Assembly (NCBI RefSeq): GCF_907165205.1 | Contig: NC_058193.1 | Span: 31,695,521 to 31,759,520, forward strand | Length of the DNA stretch: 64,000 nucleotides | Source: Coccinella septempunctata | Taxonomy: Eukaryota; Arthropoda; Insecta; Coleoptera; Coccinellidae | Direction of reading: 5' to 3' | In this document: piece by piece, positions 45,659-56,063 of the stretch | Layout of the letters: the number at the start of each line of letters is the position of its first letter | Numbering within the stretch: the stretch's first letter is position 1 | Translations under genes and position numbers: made by a program | The notes under the pieces: model-generated | What the model was told of the DNA's origin: nothing | The model's input: only the letters and a program-made list of their open reading frames with translations | Database searches by the model: none

Positions 45659-48600
45659 CTGGGCAACAATGTTCATTATTAATTCATGTATTGGTACCAT
45701 GTTAGATGAAATACACAAGTTTGAAGAACTTGAAGATGTTTGTATCAACTTTACAGCGTGATATTCAACTAAATAAGGAAGAAAATTGGTCCAACAATAT
45801 AACCCTGCGGCACCCCATATACTTCTATCATGGATCCAACTAAGTAATTTATCATATCGCAGGAATTTATCATACCGAAGGAATTTTTAGGTTCGAGTTA
45901 AGGTTCTACGTTAAATATACAAAGCATAATAATATAAGCGCTTCAGCAAGAATATGGGCGACAGGAAAGTGACTAACATGTTCAAGGAGCTACAACTTTG
46001 CAAAGATGAAGGATTTAGGAAGCAGGTAGACCATCTACAGTTAGGGATAAATTATATAATCATCATTGTCAGAAACTTTCGAAGTAAATCTCGATTATTA
46101 TGAAAATACCAAAAGACTTAAAAAATTAGGAAACATCTTGAGATGAGACCAGAGCTGGGCTAAGGGGTACTGACAAAGAGTACTCGAGTACAGAGTACCT
46201 AGTTTCTTTGAATAACTGAAGAATGAGTAAGTACTATATTTCACTCATTGCACATGCTATCGAGTGGTCTATTCTGAGTAAAATTATTTGAATTTCTGAA
46301 GAACAGGTTCTTATATCTTATAGAACCAAGTTCGGACTTGTCGGTTTCGCCGAATATTAAGAATACAAGTACCGAGTACTTTATTTAAATAGTATCCAGT
46401 CCCGCATACACCCATTGCGTTAATTACAGCTCGGCAACGTCGGTTCATACTCAAAATGAGTGATCTTAAAATGTTCTGAACTAATCCTTTCCAGATTTCT
46501 CCGAGTTGGATTCCTAAGTCATTAAGAGTAGCTGGATGATTTTCTGAACTTCTCAGCCTTCTATTGAGGTTGTCCCAAACCTGCTCAATCGAATTGAGAT
46601 TTGGACTTCTTGCTGGCCATTCCATTCGAGAGACTTCAACCTCTTCAAGGTACTCCTGCACGATGCGCGTACGATGGGGTCTGGCATTATCGTCCATAAA
46701 AATGAAATTTTCACCAATGTATGGGGCAAATGGCACTACATGCTCTTCAAGAATGTTCCTTGTATACTTATCAGCATTCATAGCTCCATTATCAAAGACC
46801 ACTAGGTCTGTGCGAGCAGTCAAAGATATTCCACCCCATACCATAATCGATCCTCCCCCGAAACCAGTAGTATTCAGGAAATTGCACTGAGCATATCTTT
46901 CATGTGGACGTCTGTATACAAGGGAACGTCGATCACAATGGTAGAGGCACAATCTAGACTCATCTGTGAAGAGAACTCTTCCCCAATGGATATGCTCTCT
47001 CGCAAAATCCAAACGCGCCCTTCGATGGGCTGGGGTAAGAGCTGGGCCTCTTGCCGCGACACGAGGCCTTAGATCATATTCTCTGAGGCGATTTCTTATT
47101 GTCTGACTGCTAATTTGCACCTCATGAGTTTGCTCAAGCTGAATTTGAAGGAGGCGAGCGGTTGCAAACCGTTGTCTCAACGAAGAAACTCTCAAGTAAC
47201 GTTCTTGAATGACAGTTGTTACCCGTGGTCTACCCTGTCCTGGTCTTCGGACATTCATACCTGTCTCCCTGAATCGCTGCAACATTCTGGTCACACTTGT
47301 ATGGGAAACTCCAAACCTTTCTGCAATTCTTGTGTATGTCCACCCTTCTTCTCGCAAAACTACCGCTTGGGCACATTCCTCTTGGGTCAAATTGCGTGTT
47401 TCGCGTTGCATAGCGATCGAGTGTAGAAAATCAAACGAAAAAAAAACTATTGATCACTAGAATTGATCGAGAACAACTGATTTTAGAATGGTGCCAATAC
47501 ATGCAAAATCTGATAATATCTTTTTTTTTATTCCTGCTGGGAAAAACATCTGTATTGAAGAAAACCGTTGAAAGTGGATAACATATGCATGCGTAATTCT
47601 GATAAAAATAATTATCATTGAGAACACCTTCAGTTGTAGAATAAAGTTGAGATTTCCATAATGTGCGTTAATTTTTTTGCGCAGTGTATATTAGAAAGTC
47701 CGGAAAATGTACTCAAATAAAAAAGGTACTGGATACTTTCACCGCATACATGTACCAAGTACTTCGTTGAACCAGTACCAAGTATAGAATAACAGAAATG
47801 TACTCAAGAGTCCTGAAAAACTACTTGTAAGGAAAACCGGTTATTGAATACTTTCACCGAATATTAACGGATACCGAGTACATTGTTGAAAATGTATCGA
47901 GTACCGTATGCAGAACACCAGAAATGTACTCAAGAGTCCGAAAAAGTACTCCTATCAAAAAAACAGGAATTAGAAACTCTCGCCGAATATGTACGGATAC
48001 AAGTACCTAGTACTTTACTAAAAATGTACCCATTTCTCGAGAGTAAAGTATTCGTTTAATTTTTACCGAGTACTGTCCAGCTCAGAATGAGTCTTTAAAA
48101 CTTATCCTGAAACCTGTGCTCAGAAAAATGTAGGATACATCAGAAGAAACTCAACGCTCAAGATCTCACTCCTTACCTGAACTTGTTCGGCGTGACGATG
48201 AACGAAATGCCTCTGATAAAGAGGTTGACCAATGTTACCCTGTTGTCCCTCACGATTATTGGCTTGGACGTTACCCTGCTGCTGTCTGATCATATGTTGC
48301 TGCTGCTGCTGCTGTTGCTGCTGCAACTGTTGCGATTTGTCCTGTTGCTCATGCGTCCTTTCCGAAGGGTGGCCCTGATGACCTTCGGGCTGTTTCTGCT
48401 GACCGGAAGAATGGGAAGAAGACTGATCTTCGGACGGTTCCGCGTTCTGGATGGAAGAATTGTCGAATTCGCTGCTGTGGTGATAGTGAGGGTCCACGTT
48501 GGGAAAATCCACCTTCCTGTGTTTCCCGAACCTACGTAAGTCGATTTTAGTATGAATTTTTTCGACTGAAACAATTTCAGCACCAACCTGAACATCGAGC

Positions 48601-51600
48601 CTATCCCCTTGAGTATACTAGGCTTTTTCTTGGCCGATTTATGTTTGTTGTCCAAAGCAGCATTCAGCGAGGACTGTCTGGGACCTCCTCTTACATTATT
48701 AAAGCCTTCAATTTCCTTGTCGCTATCGGTTGGTGGATCCAACAGCCAATGTTTCTTAGGGGATTTTTCACTACGATGGTTAGGGTCGACGATTCTATCA
48801 TCAACGGCAGCCCTGAAACTCTCTTCACATCCTCGTCCCCTGATGACCTTCAACGCTCCAGAAGGACCCCGATAGCTGTAAGCTGGATCTCCCTCTTCCT
48901 GCATTTGTATCTGAACAAGACAAATTCAGTGAAAACCAACCTATGCCTGTTGAAAAAAACCTTACCTCCTGGACCATCGTTTGTAATGACTCCAAACTTG
49001 ACGACTTCTTCATTCCCAACGAGGGTCCCAGTTGACCTAACTTGTCTGCATCTGAATCATAGGAAGAGTATTTTATTTGCAATTCGTGGGTTTAGATAAT
49101 TGATAAGCGAGAATGTTGAGAAAAATGATGCTTACATTCTGGATGTTCTGAAGTTCGTGTAACACTCATGACCGATTCCACCGACCCAACACGTACCAAA
49201 TTAGCTGTTAAAAATGAAGAGAATGAAGGTATTAGCACGATGAAGACGACATGAGGCGATTGAAAAACAACACCAAGTGAAACAAGCATAATACGAGGAT
49301 ATATTGAAAAATTCTTAGCCTACTATAGAACCAATGGAACTGGTCTGGGCTAACTAGATATCAATACATCCTCGTATTCAACATAACATGTACAAAAAAA
49401 GCCATTCATTGCATAGGAAATACATATTCAGGGAAAAATTTTTGGCCAAGTTTTTTGACAAAGTATTGTTTAAAACTCAGAAATCATATGATAATAAACC
49501 CTTTAGGGTGGTCACAAATATTCGATGCTCAAACACTACTATCTCCCAAACTATACTGCCAAAAAATTAAAATAGACAATTTGGGCACATCTTCTAATAT
49601 GAACCAGGACAGAGCTCCTACTCTTTCTATCTGGTTCACTTTTGGTGTTGTATGAAGACATACGAAGGTAGAGGTGAGTATTGAATTATGATTACACCCT
49701 GTGCAATCATAAATTCAATCCCCTTTCCTTCGCTTCAATGGATAGCGTTACAACTTGTTGGAAAATCTCTCATTGTAATGACGTGGAGCACTTACAGTCT
49801 TTCTCCTTGGTCCTTTGCTCCCGTAACTTCTTCGTTCTCTGGTACGTATCCGTACTCTTGGCATCCAGTGTAGCATGCCTCTTCTCTGACATACTCTGCC
49901 TCCCGAACGCGTCCCTGCTGAACCCTTTCGGATTCTCCAGGGACAACTGACTGGCGTAAGTGGCGTCGGTGCCGCTCTGTATGGTGGTCTGTGATGACTC
50001 GGTACTTCTGTTGTCGCAGGTGACGCTGTTCAAACTGGCCTTGCCGTCGGGCTCGTGGTCCTTTCTGCTTTCCGGGATGCTTCCGTTCGAGAGATTCATT
50101 TTGTTCGTCATATGTACATTTATTCTGCAAATAAAGAGAAGTAATGAAGCTTTAAGCCAAATAATGCTCAAATTTTGATAAGGGATTTAAACCACAAAAA
50201 ATTAGGAAATATAAACAAACTTATAATCACCTGGTACTTTGTTGGTTCAGCACCCTCGACCCATATTCATCCTCTATCAATATAGGCTCGCCCCCGTTCA
50301 AGCTAACGGTGGTGGTAGAATGATGACTATCGAAAGATTGATTGTTAGCTAACATACTGCTGCTCCAAGTATCATGAGTGGCCTGAAAACAGTTCAATGT
50401 GACACAAACCCCAACATTAAGCCCATCCAGATCGCTCTCACCTTATAGTAGCTTTCGTTCCTCAACTGGCTATTCTTATTATTATTTCCGACCAATCGGT
50501 CTATCACAGGATTCCAGTTTTGTATCGGGTTCAAATTATGACTTTGCGAATTCTCTCTGCTGTGGATGTATGGGTTATAGATCACAGTGTTGGTGGAGCC
50601 GTTACTGGCCCCGGAATTGTTTTTGGAGGGGTCGCTGCTATCGCTCGATTGGAATATTTCAGATCCTGCAGAGAAATGTACATTTCAGCAATGTTAAATG
50701 AAGATTTGGCCATACTACACTTTAACAACCTATATCTTTCGACCTCAAGAATCTACTGTTAAAATATTCGTATGAGCCAAAGATTCATCATGTATATGCC
50801 TTTGTTCTCGTTTGGGTTCCGATCTTGAGAAATTGAGTTGGATCTTGTTACTTAATAGATGGACTCGAGTACTTTACAATACTCAGAAGATCCTGCTAGT
50901 TTTATATTAGGGTCCGTCAAAATGTATCCGTGTTTCAGCGGAGTGAGAGTTGTGTAACACTGACGATGTCAAATAAGACCCGGACATGGTCAGCATCTAC
51001 TCTACTAGTTTTTTCGTCCGTAAACTCTTTTCGTCCGCTGTTTGTCACTAAGATACTAATACAAGTCCGGTGATTGAATCGATTTCGTGAATCCTGGGTT
51101 TCATAAAAACAAATATCTGTTAAAATAACTGTCATTTGATATTGTCAAATCAATTCTTCACAAAATCTGCTAGATGTTATGAGTGAAATTACTACTTGGT
51201 TCAAATATCAGTGCTCATTATGATCAAGAAGCGGTATGGATGTCAGTAACACTCTTCCAGCCAGAGCTGAGTAAATTGACAATTACGGCGACGTAGCCGA
51301 GTCTATTGTCTCGCTTGTTTGCCAACCTCGGCTGCGCCCCGGCTCGTCTGTATAGCCTTGAATCGGCAGAAATCATTAAAAAACGAATTATAAAGTCGAA
51401 TTACCTTCATTGGAGTTCAGGAGATTCGGATTGCTCGAGGAACTGCTGACGGAATAATTCCTATTGACCGGAGGCGGGGATGAAGCCCTCCTCGCTATGG
51501 TCAGCGTGATATTCCCCGGGACAGGACCTTCAGTATGCAACATGGCTTTTCTAAGGGTCTCCATGGCGTCGCTGTTCGATTGCTGTAGTAGCGAAATGCC

Positions 51601-54600
51601 GTTCACGTTGAGCAGTTGGTCGTTCGTCTGCAGTCTTTTGTCTCTCGACGCCGCGCCGCCGTTGATGACGCTCTTGATGAAAATCCCAAGGTCCTGGTTG
51701 CCGCTCGTCTTCCCCTTGACGCTGATACCGAGGCCGGCTTTTTCCGTGTCGTGAACCGGGATGTTGAAAGTGAGAACTTCACGATGTTTCCAAGGGAAAA
51801 TCATGGAGTCGTCCAACTTCTCAGGCGGCTGGAAATACAATTCAAAATTGGATGGAAACATCAAGTTTGCAGTGTTAACAGGCAGAAGAGAATATGCAAC
51901 TGACGTAAAAGTAGAAAGATGATTCAAACCCTCCAAATAGGGGCTCCTTACGTGGTGAGTTGAAATAAGTTTCTAAAGCGAAGTTGATGTTAGACAAATT
52001 GTGATGGGAAAACAAAAAAAATTGTTGATACTAACGAATTTTTCATTGTTTCCCGTTTAAGCGTTCGTTCAGTTGCCCCAAGTACCAAATTATATTTCCA
52101 AACTAACATATATGAAGAAAATCTCTGATGATGAACAACTTGCAGGCAACGAAACAAATAAAAGCAGAACAATAACTAATAAAGCTTCTAATTACATTGA
52201 ACGCCGTCGATGTGTCCTGAAATTGAGACACTATTTTGGCGACAGTCCCTCCCCTTTCAGGAGTCCTATTTTGTAGGGCTTGAAGGTGGCTCTGAGGTAA
52301 GGGAGGAATTGTTGGAGGTGTGTCGCTACTTCTACTTGGTACTTCTACGGCCTCGCCGGTCGATTTTTGTGCTTCGGACTCCTGTGTGTTCAAGAAAAAC
52401 GTGAGGGGAACTACTAGAAAAACTTTTTGCACGGTTCAGATCATTCAAACACAAAATTTCTCTTTACCTCTTTACCTATGATGCAAGGAATTATTTGAGA
52501 CATACAGAATATAGTTATAGCCTAAATTGCATTCATAAATTACTCAATCTATACAAAATAATGAATTACTTTAGAGTCACAAAATTGTGTCCAATCTCTA
52601 CTAAAAATATCAAAAACAAGTGCATAACTGATGAAAATACTAGAAAATTACAGTGAACATAAGATGCAGTTAAACTTACAATTATCCTTGGGAGTTCATT
52701 TTCAGTGTCCACAACGTCTTCTTGCCTGGACACCACGATTTTGACTTTGCTACCTGGAGGTGCGTTCCTGAGGACAGCAACAGCCTCTGATTGACTTTTT
52801 CCGGTCATCTCCACACCGTTGACTTCCAATAACCGGTCTCCTATCTTCAAACGGCCGTCTTCTACAGCAGCGCCCTGTGAATGCTATTTCTTACTTTTTT
52901 CTGCCTTTCACAAGCTAATCAATGCAATATCCACTGATCACAAAACACATGCAGTTGCCAGAAAAGGATCAAGAACTGTGGTATGGGTAAATGTACCTAA
53001 AAGGAAGAGTTTCAGGAGAAAGAAAAACCCACAGGAAACACTACTGTGGCTTCCAAGACTGGATAATACCAAAAAGCTCCTTTGGCAGTATCTGGATCCC
53101 CAAAAGGTGGGCATTGTCTTTAGGAAGCAATGGGTACAGCAGAAACTGACTGTGACTGTGAATCACCCTGTAAAATCTACTCAAGACTATTGAGCCAGCT
53201 CGTAGCTTGAATGGTAGTGGGTTCATGGCCTGAACAGGGAAATACAGCACAAGAAAATTATTCTAGACCATATAGGTCTATATACCGAGGTGCAGAGACA
53301 TCACAATATGAGAGCCAAAACAGCAGCAAAACAAGGGTTATGAGTACAAAATCCAGTAGGTTTGTAGAAAAAATCCTATGGGGGTAGAGGTTTCTCCTCA
53401 TTCCCAGCCTCCTTTTATGTTTTTGACGATTTAAGTGGAAGCTGAGGTTGAGAGCTAGAGTATGTATTTTCCAATAGAAGAATAATACCTTAGGAATGAT
53501 GTTTTTGATGTAAATAGGACAGTTCCCGCCAGCAGGATTGTCCCTAGTTGTGATGCTGAACCCTAGCCCATGTGGACCCTTCGTTAATTCAATCTCGATC
53601 TTTCTTCCTATTTTTCTGGTGTTCGCCGTGAGCAGAGTTTTCAGATTTTTCGAACCAGTCGGTAATTTCTTCGTTGGTGAGACGGTGGCTACCTTGGTGT
53701 TCGGGGTATCTGCAAAAAAATATGTGAAAATGAACTGGGTGACTCTTAAATAAAAATAGCAGTCAGTATTGATGATTAATAAAACGAATGCACAAACATT
53801 TACGTTTTTGTTCGAATTCCACCATGGAAGAATCTTTGTCCTCTGCGAATCTGTGACAGCTCAACTGCTTCTTGATCCCATTCAAGGTATAATCCTTCAC
53901 AACCTTCAGCCTGAGTTCGGACGAAGTAAGGGAAAGTTTGAACATATCCTGAACCCTGAAAAACACAATTGTATGTAACGCATTGTTGGATAAGATGTCA
54001 CTAAACAACAGTCTCACCTTTGAAAAGGCATATTGAGTAAATTCTGCCCATTGATTTCTATAATCCTGTCGTTGATTGCCAGCCTACCATCCCTGTCAAT
54101 TCTTCCCCCAGGCTCTATCCCCTGGACAAGGAGACCCCTATCCTTTCCATAAATATCATAATCCGGTACGACATGTATACCCAGAGGACCAGGTTCATTT
54201 CTTATCACGATAAGCTCGCTAAAATAAATTTATATTATTTAATAGGTACTCTTTAACTAAATTTTTTGCTTAATTACCTCTGGTCCATTGATGGCACAGG
54301 ACTCGTGCTGTTATTTGCTTGTCCAAGAGGTTCTTTTCGTTTGTGTTCCCTTGGAAGTGATGTACTTGTATGAGCCCTAGCTTTAGCCCTCTCAGCTGCA
54401 TCGGCCCACCTAAATCTGTAGAAAATTATTGTTCAAGTACCTGATTTCATGATACTTATATCGTAATTCAACAAACTACAGTGCTGGTATCTGGTGGGGA
54501 GAGAAACCCAACAATACCCTTAAAACTGAACGCTTACCCTGCTCCATCCTCGAAGAACTGCATGGATAGCCGGTTGCTGCCGTCCCTCTGCATTCTTCTG

Positions 54601-56063
54601 AATCCCGTCGAGTCCTCGTCCTCGATGTAGTGGCCATTGTAGCCGAGAGATGGCGGTGGTTCGGATATCAAAGGCGCCGCGCTCCACCTCTTCGTGTTAT
54701 CGGCGGTCGGCAAAGGTGGACCAGGGGGTAGCTGATTGAGGGCCGGTTCACTCCCCCTTCGCACCTGCAAGGATCCAGGTATTCCGTTGGCGATTTGCTC
54801 GCCGGTCACTTCGATGTCCGTCTGGGGATAGGTGGAGCCGTACTTGTCGCCATCCTACGTTAAAAAATTTTTTTTACGATCTGATACTCCATTCAAAGGA
54901 GGAGGGTGTTTATATGGCTCTGAGTATTCTCAGTGAAGGTAAAATAAGAACACACAAATGAGGGAATTAGAAGACAGTTTATTTGGGGCAGACAATATTT
55001 GCTGCATCGCATAAAGGTTCAGTGCTAGCAGTGATTTTTGCCAACCATGAGATCACTGCAGTCTGCACTCAACAATTCACAGCTGGTTCTATGATTGTAG
55101 AATTTTTGAGAGGTGCACTCTACTGCGATGATGCACTGCACTGATTTTGCCCCCAATCAGATGTATTCACACAGCTACGTCATTTACAGCTTGTGCTCCA
55201 GAATCTGGAGTGACTCCAAGGAAACCAAGGCATTTTCTGCCAATGGTGAGGTGAGTAACTAGGTTACCATTATCAAATGGATGTATGAGATAGCTGGTGG
55301 GTAACCACCTCTATCAAAGCTATTCCCAATCTCAAGGAGGCAAGAAGGTGTAATATGCTTCCTTCTATGGAGCCTAGTAGTGGATGAGCTGCTCCACAGG
55401 CCTACCGAGGTGGAACATCAATCCAACTAAGACTACAGCAACTTCATAACCCTACCTTAAGGCTGCAATAGTCTGACATGCCAAGGCAAGTCAGAACAGT
55501 GAGAAAACCCTTGTGCTCGATAGAATACAAAGGTTAGCCTATGTTTGTACCACTGGAGCCATGATAACGTGCCCAAACAAGGCACTGTAAATCATTACAG
55601 ACACGACACCTCTCCATTTTGATAGATTATAGCCCATGAAGCCATTCTTCAGATCATTTTTTGATCTTGTAGGAACTTTTTGGAATGATCCAGCCCTGGA
55701 AGAATCCTTCAGGGTAATTCCTCTTCTTTCGAGGCTCTTCCCTCTATGCCACAATAAAAGACCATTGGGTCTCTTTGGAACTCATCCCTAGTTACGTTGC
55801 CACCTCTTCAAGGTAGGGCAAACGTTGGCCTGTTCGAATATCAACGGTTAAAATCAACTCACGTGAAATATGTCAGGACTTCCGGTGCCAACGGAACTTC
55901 CGCTTGCTCCGTCCCCACCTCCGTGATGAGGACCGTCGCCATCTTCGAAGGTAGCTAGGATCTGCTCCCTGTCGTCAACAACGTCGCAAAGTTTGTCGTC
56001 CGGATCTAAGATGCCGCCACCCTGGGTTTGGAGATTGTGGACGGATACCCAAGTGGCTGGACC
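43277..56063 (-). CDS. baz: Bazooka/Par-3 polarity scaffold, first coding exon missing
   Basis: Nineteen exons, GT-AG, in consistent phase: 56063-55863, 54854-54538, 54415-54278, 54218-54018, 53955-53804, 53709-53489, 52874-52680, 52381-52196, 51828-51405, 50665-50442, 50382-50231, 50124-49796, 49204-49136, 49051-48966, 48910-48588, 48531-48177, 45658-45387, 44606-44520, 43571-43277. The sum is 4,227 nt, 1,408 residues plus stop. Domain order is Par-3: partial CR1, three PDZ domains, aPKC-binding CR3, conserved C-terminus. With the missing N-terminal exon (about 40-60 residues) the length is close to fly Baz. Par-3 is the apical cortical scaffold that recruits Par-6 and aPKC, and it is regulated by Par-1 and aPKC phosphorylation. 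Residue numbers below count from the first visible codon. Confidence 0.95.
44887..44948 (+). repeat. Dispersed repeat fragment in a baz intron
   Basis: AGATGCTGACTGTGGTTTCG and onward match 5,672-5,732. Confidence 0.6.
46311..47411 (-). pseudogene. Longest-open Tc1-like transposase in the window
   Basis: 366 codons without a stop. Residues 1-60 form the first HTH (TRIAERFGVSHTSVTRML), followed by GRPRVTT and a second HTH around QIQLEQTHEVQISSQTIRNR. Catalytic acids: Asp in LFTDESRL, Asp in FMDDNARPH, Glu in NLNSIEQVW, 34 residues between the last two. A five-residue in-frame deletion (HIHWGRVLF for HIHWEEADWERVLF) removes sequence just before the first Asp. The last 35 or so residues, after RAVINA, come from flanking hAT-like DNA. 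Probably inactive. Confidence 0.85.
46411..47686 (-). mobile_element. Tc1-like copy 4, 3' truncated
   Basis: The 5' terminal repeat ends at 47,686 before TA; the 3' end is missing beyond the last transposase codons (break at about 46,411). Nested in the hAT-like element and in a baz intron, on the same strand as baz. Confidence 0.88.
48177..48531 (-). CDS. baz: baz exon: basic motif and polyglutamine
   Basis: Residues 1073-1191. RFGKHRK completes the basic motif with the preceding MFR. A His/Ser/Gln-rich stretch with nine consecutive Gln follows (mixed CAG/CAA codons), a likely length-variable tract. The antisense frame reads poly-Leu and is an artefact. Confidence 0.9.
48588..49204 (-). CDS. 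baz: baz exons: conserved region after CR3
   Basis: Three exons (49,204-49,136; 49,051-48,966; 48,910-48,588), residues 914-1072. LGPSLGMKKSSSLESLQT is highly conserved in Par-3 and is likely the second Par-1/14-3-3 region. VIRGRGCEESFRAAVDD and KKKPSILKGIGSMFR follow. The last leads into a basic membrane-contact motif completed by the next exon. Confidence 0.92.
49294..49374 (-). mobile_element. 81-bp mini-mariner in a baz intron
   Basis: Both mariner tips (CGAGGATATATTGA and TATCAATACATCCTCG), flanked by TA, with almost nothing between: the internal join is at about 49,335. A deletion derivative small enough to be a MITE. Confidence 0.88.
49796..50124 (-). CDS. baz: baz exon: aPKC-binding block (CR3)
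   Basis: Residues 804-913. GFSRDAFGRQSMSEKRHA is the conserved aPKC-binding and phosphorylation segment; the target serine is residue 881 (fly Ser980, mammalian Ser827). The basic coiled segment RTKKLREQRTKEKD follows. Confidence 0.95.
50231..50665 (-). CDS. baz: baz exons: Asn/Ser-rich linker
   Basis: Two exons (50,665-50,442 and 50,382-50,231), residues 679-803. Rich in Asn and Ser with no domain. Reading frame and splice sites place them between PDZ3 and CR3. Confidence 0.85.
50738..50796 (-). repeat. Fold-back family C tip in a baz intron
   Basis: GACCTCAAGAATCTACTGTT, then the tip degraded to GAGCCAAAGATTCATC. One arm only. Confidence 0.65.
51405..51828 (-). CDS. baz: baz exon: PDZ3
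   Basis: Residues 538-678. PDZ3 covers about 555-651: EVLTFNIPVHDTEKAGLGIS (loop AGLGIS), DLGIFIKSVINGGAASRD, NDQLLNVNGISLL and ITLTIARR. A serine-rich tail follows. Confidence 0.95.
52196..52381 (-). CDS. baz: baz exon: PDZ2-PDZ3 linker
   Basis: Residues 476-537, proline- and serine-rich (SSDTPPTIPPLPQSH). Phase 0 at both ends, so it could be skipped without a frameshift. Confidence 0.85.
52680..53709 (-). CDS. baz: baz exons: PDZ2
   Basis: Two exons, residues 337-475. PDZ2 spans about 372-460 with loop KGPHGLGFSITTRD, NCPIYIKNIIPKGAAVEDGR across the splice, and GDRLLEVNGVEMTGKSQSEA. In other animals this domain binds phosphoinositides. The 614-bp intron between the two exons contains an unassigned plus-strand open frame. 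Confidence 0.93.
52875..53488. other. baz intron with an unassigned plus-strand open frame
   Basis: An open frame from 52,819 to 53,193 contains PKRKSFRRKKNPQETLLW and GIVFRKQWVQQKLTVTVNH. It is basic, overlaps the PDZ2 exon antisense, and has no motif I recognise. It is less AT-rich than the other introns, so it may be an old element. Confidence 0.35.
53804..54415 (-). CDS. baz: baz exons: linker and PDZ1
   Basis: Three exons, residues 173-336. PDZ1 covers about 219-304: ELIVIRNEPGPLGIHVVP has the carboxylate-binding loop as GPLGI rather than GLGF, as is usual for Par-3 PDZ1. It continues RIDRDGRLAINDRIIEINGQ and the last helix RVQDMFKLSL. Confidence 0.93.
54538..54854 (-). CDS. baz: baz exon: Par-1/14-3-3 site region
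   Basis: Residues 68-172. LQVRRGSEPALNQ matches the conserved RRSSDPAL context of the Par-1 site (fly Ser151, mammalian Ser144) that binds 14-3-3; the equivalent serine is residue 102 here. The rest is low-complexity linker up to MQFFEDGAG. Confidence 0.9.
55000..55760 (+). mobile_element. Decayed non-LTR retrotransposon (R1/LOA/Jockey type) in a baz intron
   Basis: Frame-jumping translation gives LWSLVVDELLHRPTE at about 55,370-55,415, typical of the RT palm before YADD. Further on, LDRIQRLAYVCTTGAMITCP at about 55,518-55,577 matches the QRLALLAITGAMRTTP block after the RT. Many stops; no 5' or 3' end found. Clade assignment is tentative. Confidence 0.65.
55863..56063 (-). CDS. baz: baz exon: second half of CR1 oligomerisation domain
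   Basis: Residues 1-67, starting at phase 0. WVSVHNLQTQGGGILDPDDK and LCDVVDDREQILATFED are the C-terminal half of the Par-3 N-terminal domain that self-assembles into filaments. HHGGGDGASGSS follows, as in vertebrate Par-3. The first strands and the initiator Met are encoded by an upstream exon not found in the window. Confidence 0.93.

Larger units (their letters stand above)
46150..48085. mobile_element. hAT-like non-autonomous element in a baz intron
   Basis: Left tip CAGAGCTGGGCTAAGG, right tip mirrored as CTGTCCAGCTCAG. Both ends are filled with AAGTACT/GAGTACC-type repeats (46,170-46,390 and 47,690-48,070). CAGAGCTGG tips and an 8-bp flank (GATGAGAC left, AATGAGTC right, 6 of 8 alike) fit hAT. 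No hAT transposase. A Tc1-like element is inserted in its middle. Confidence 0.7.

Noticed and set aside
48183..48539. Leu-rich plus-strand open frame, membrane-like
   Set aside because: It is the antisense of the polyglutamine exon of baz; poly-Leu comes from complementing CAG/CAA codons.
49792..50130. 112-codon minus-strand frame overlapping the baz CR3 exon
   Set aside because: Wrong frame; the splice-consistent frame gives the conserved aPKC-binding motif.
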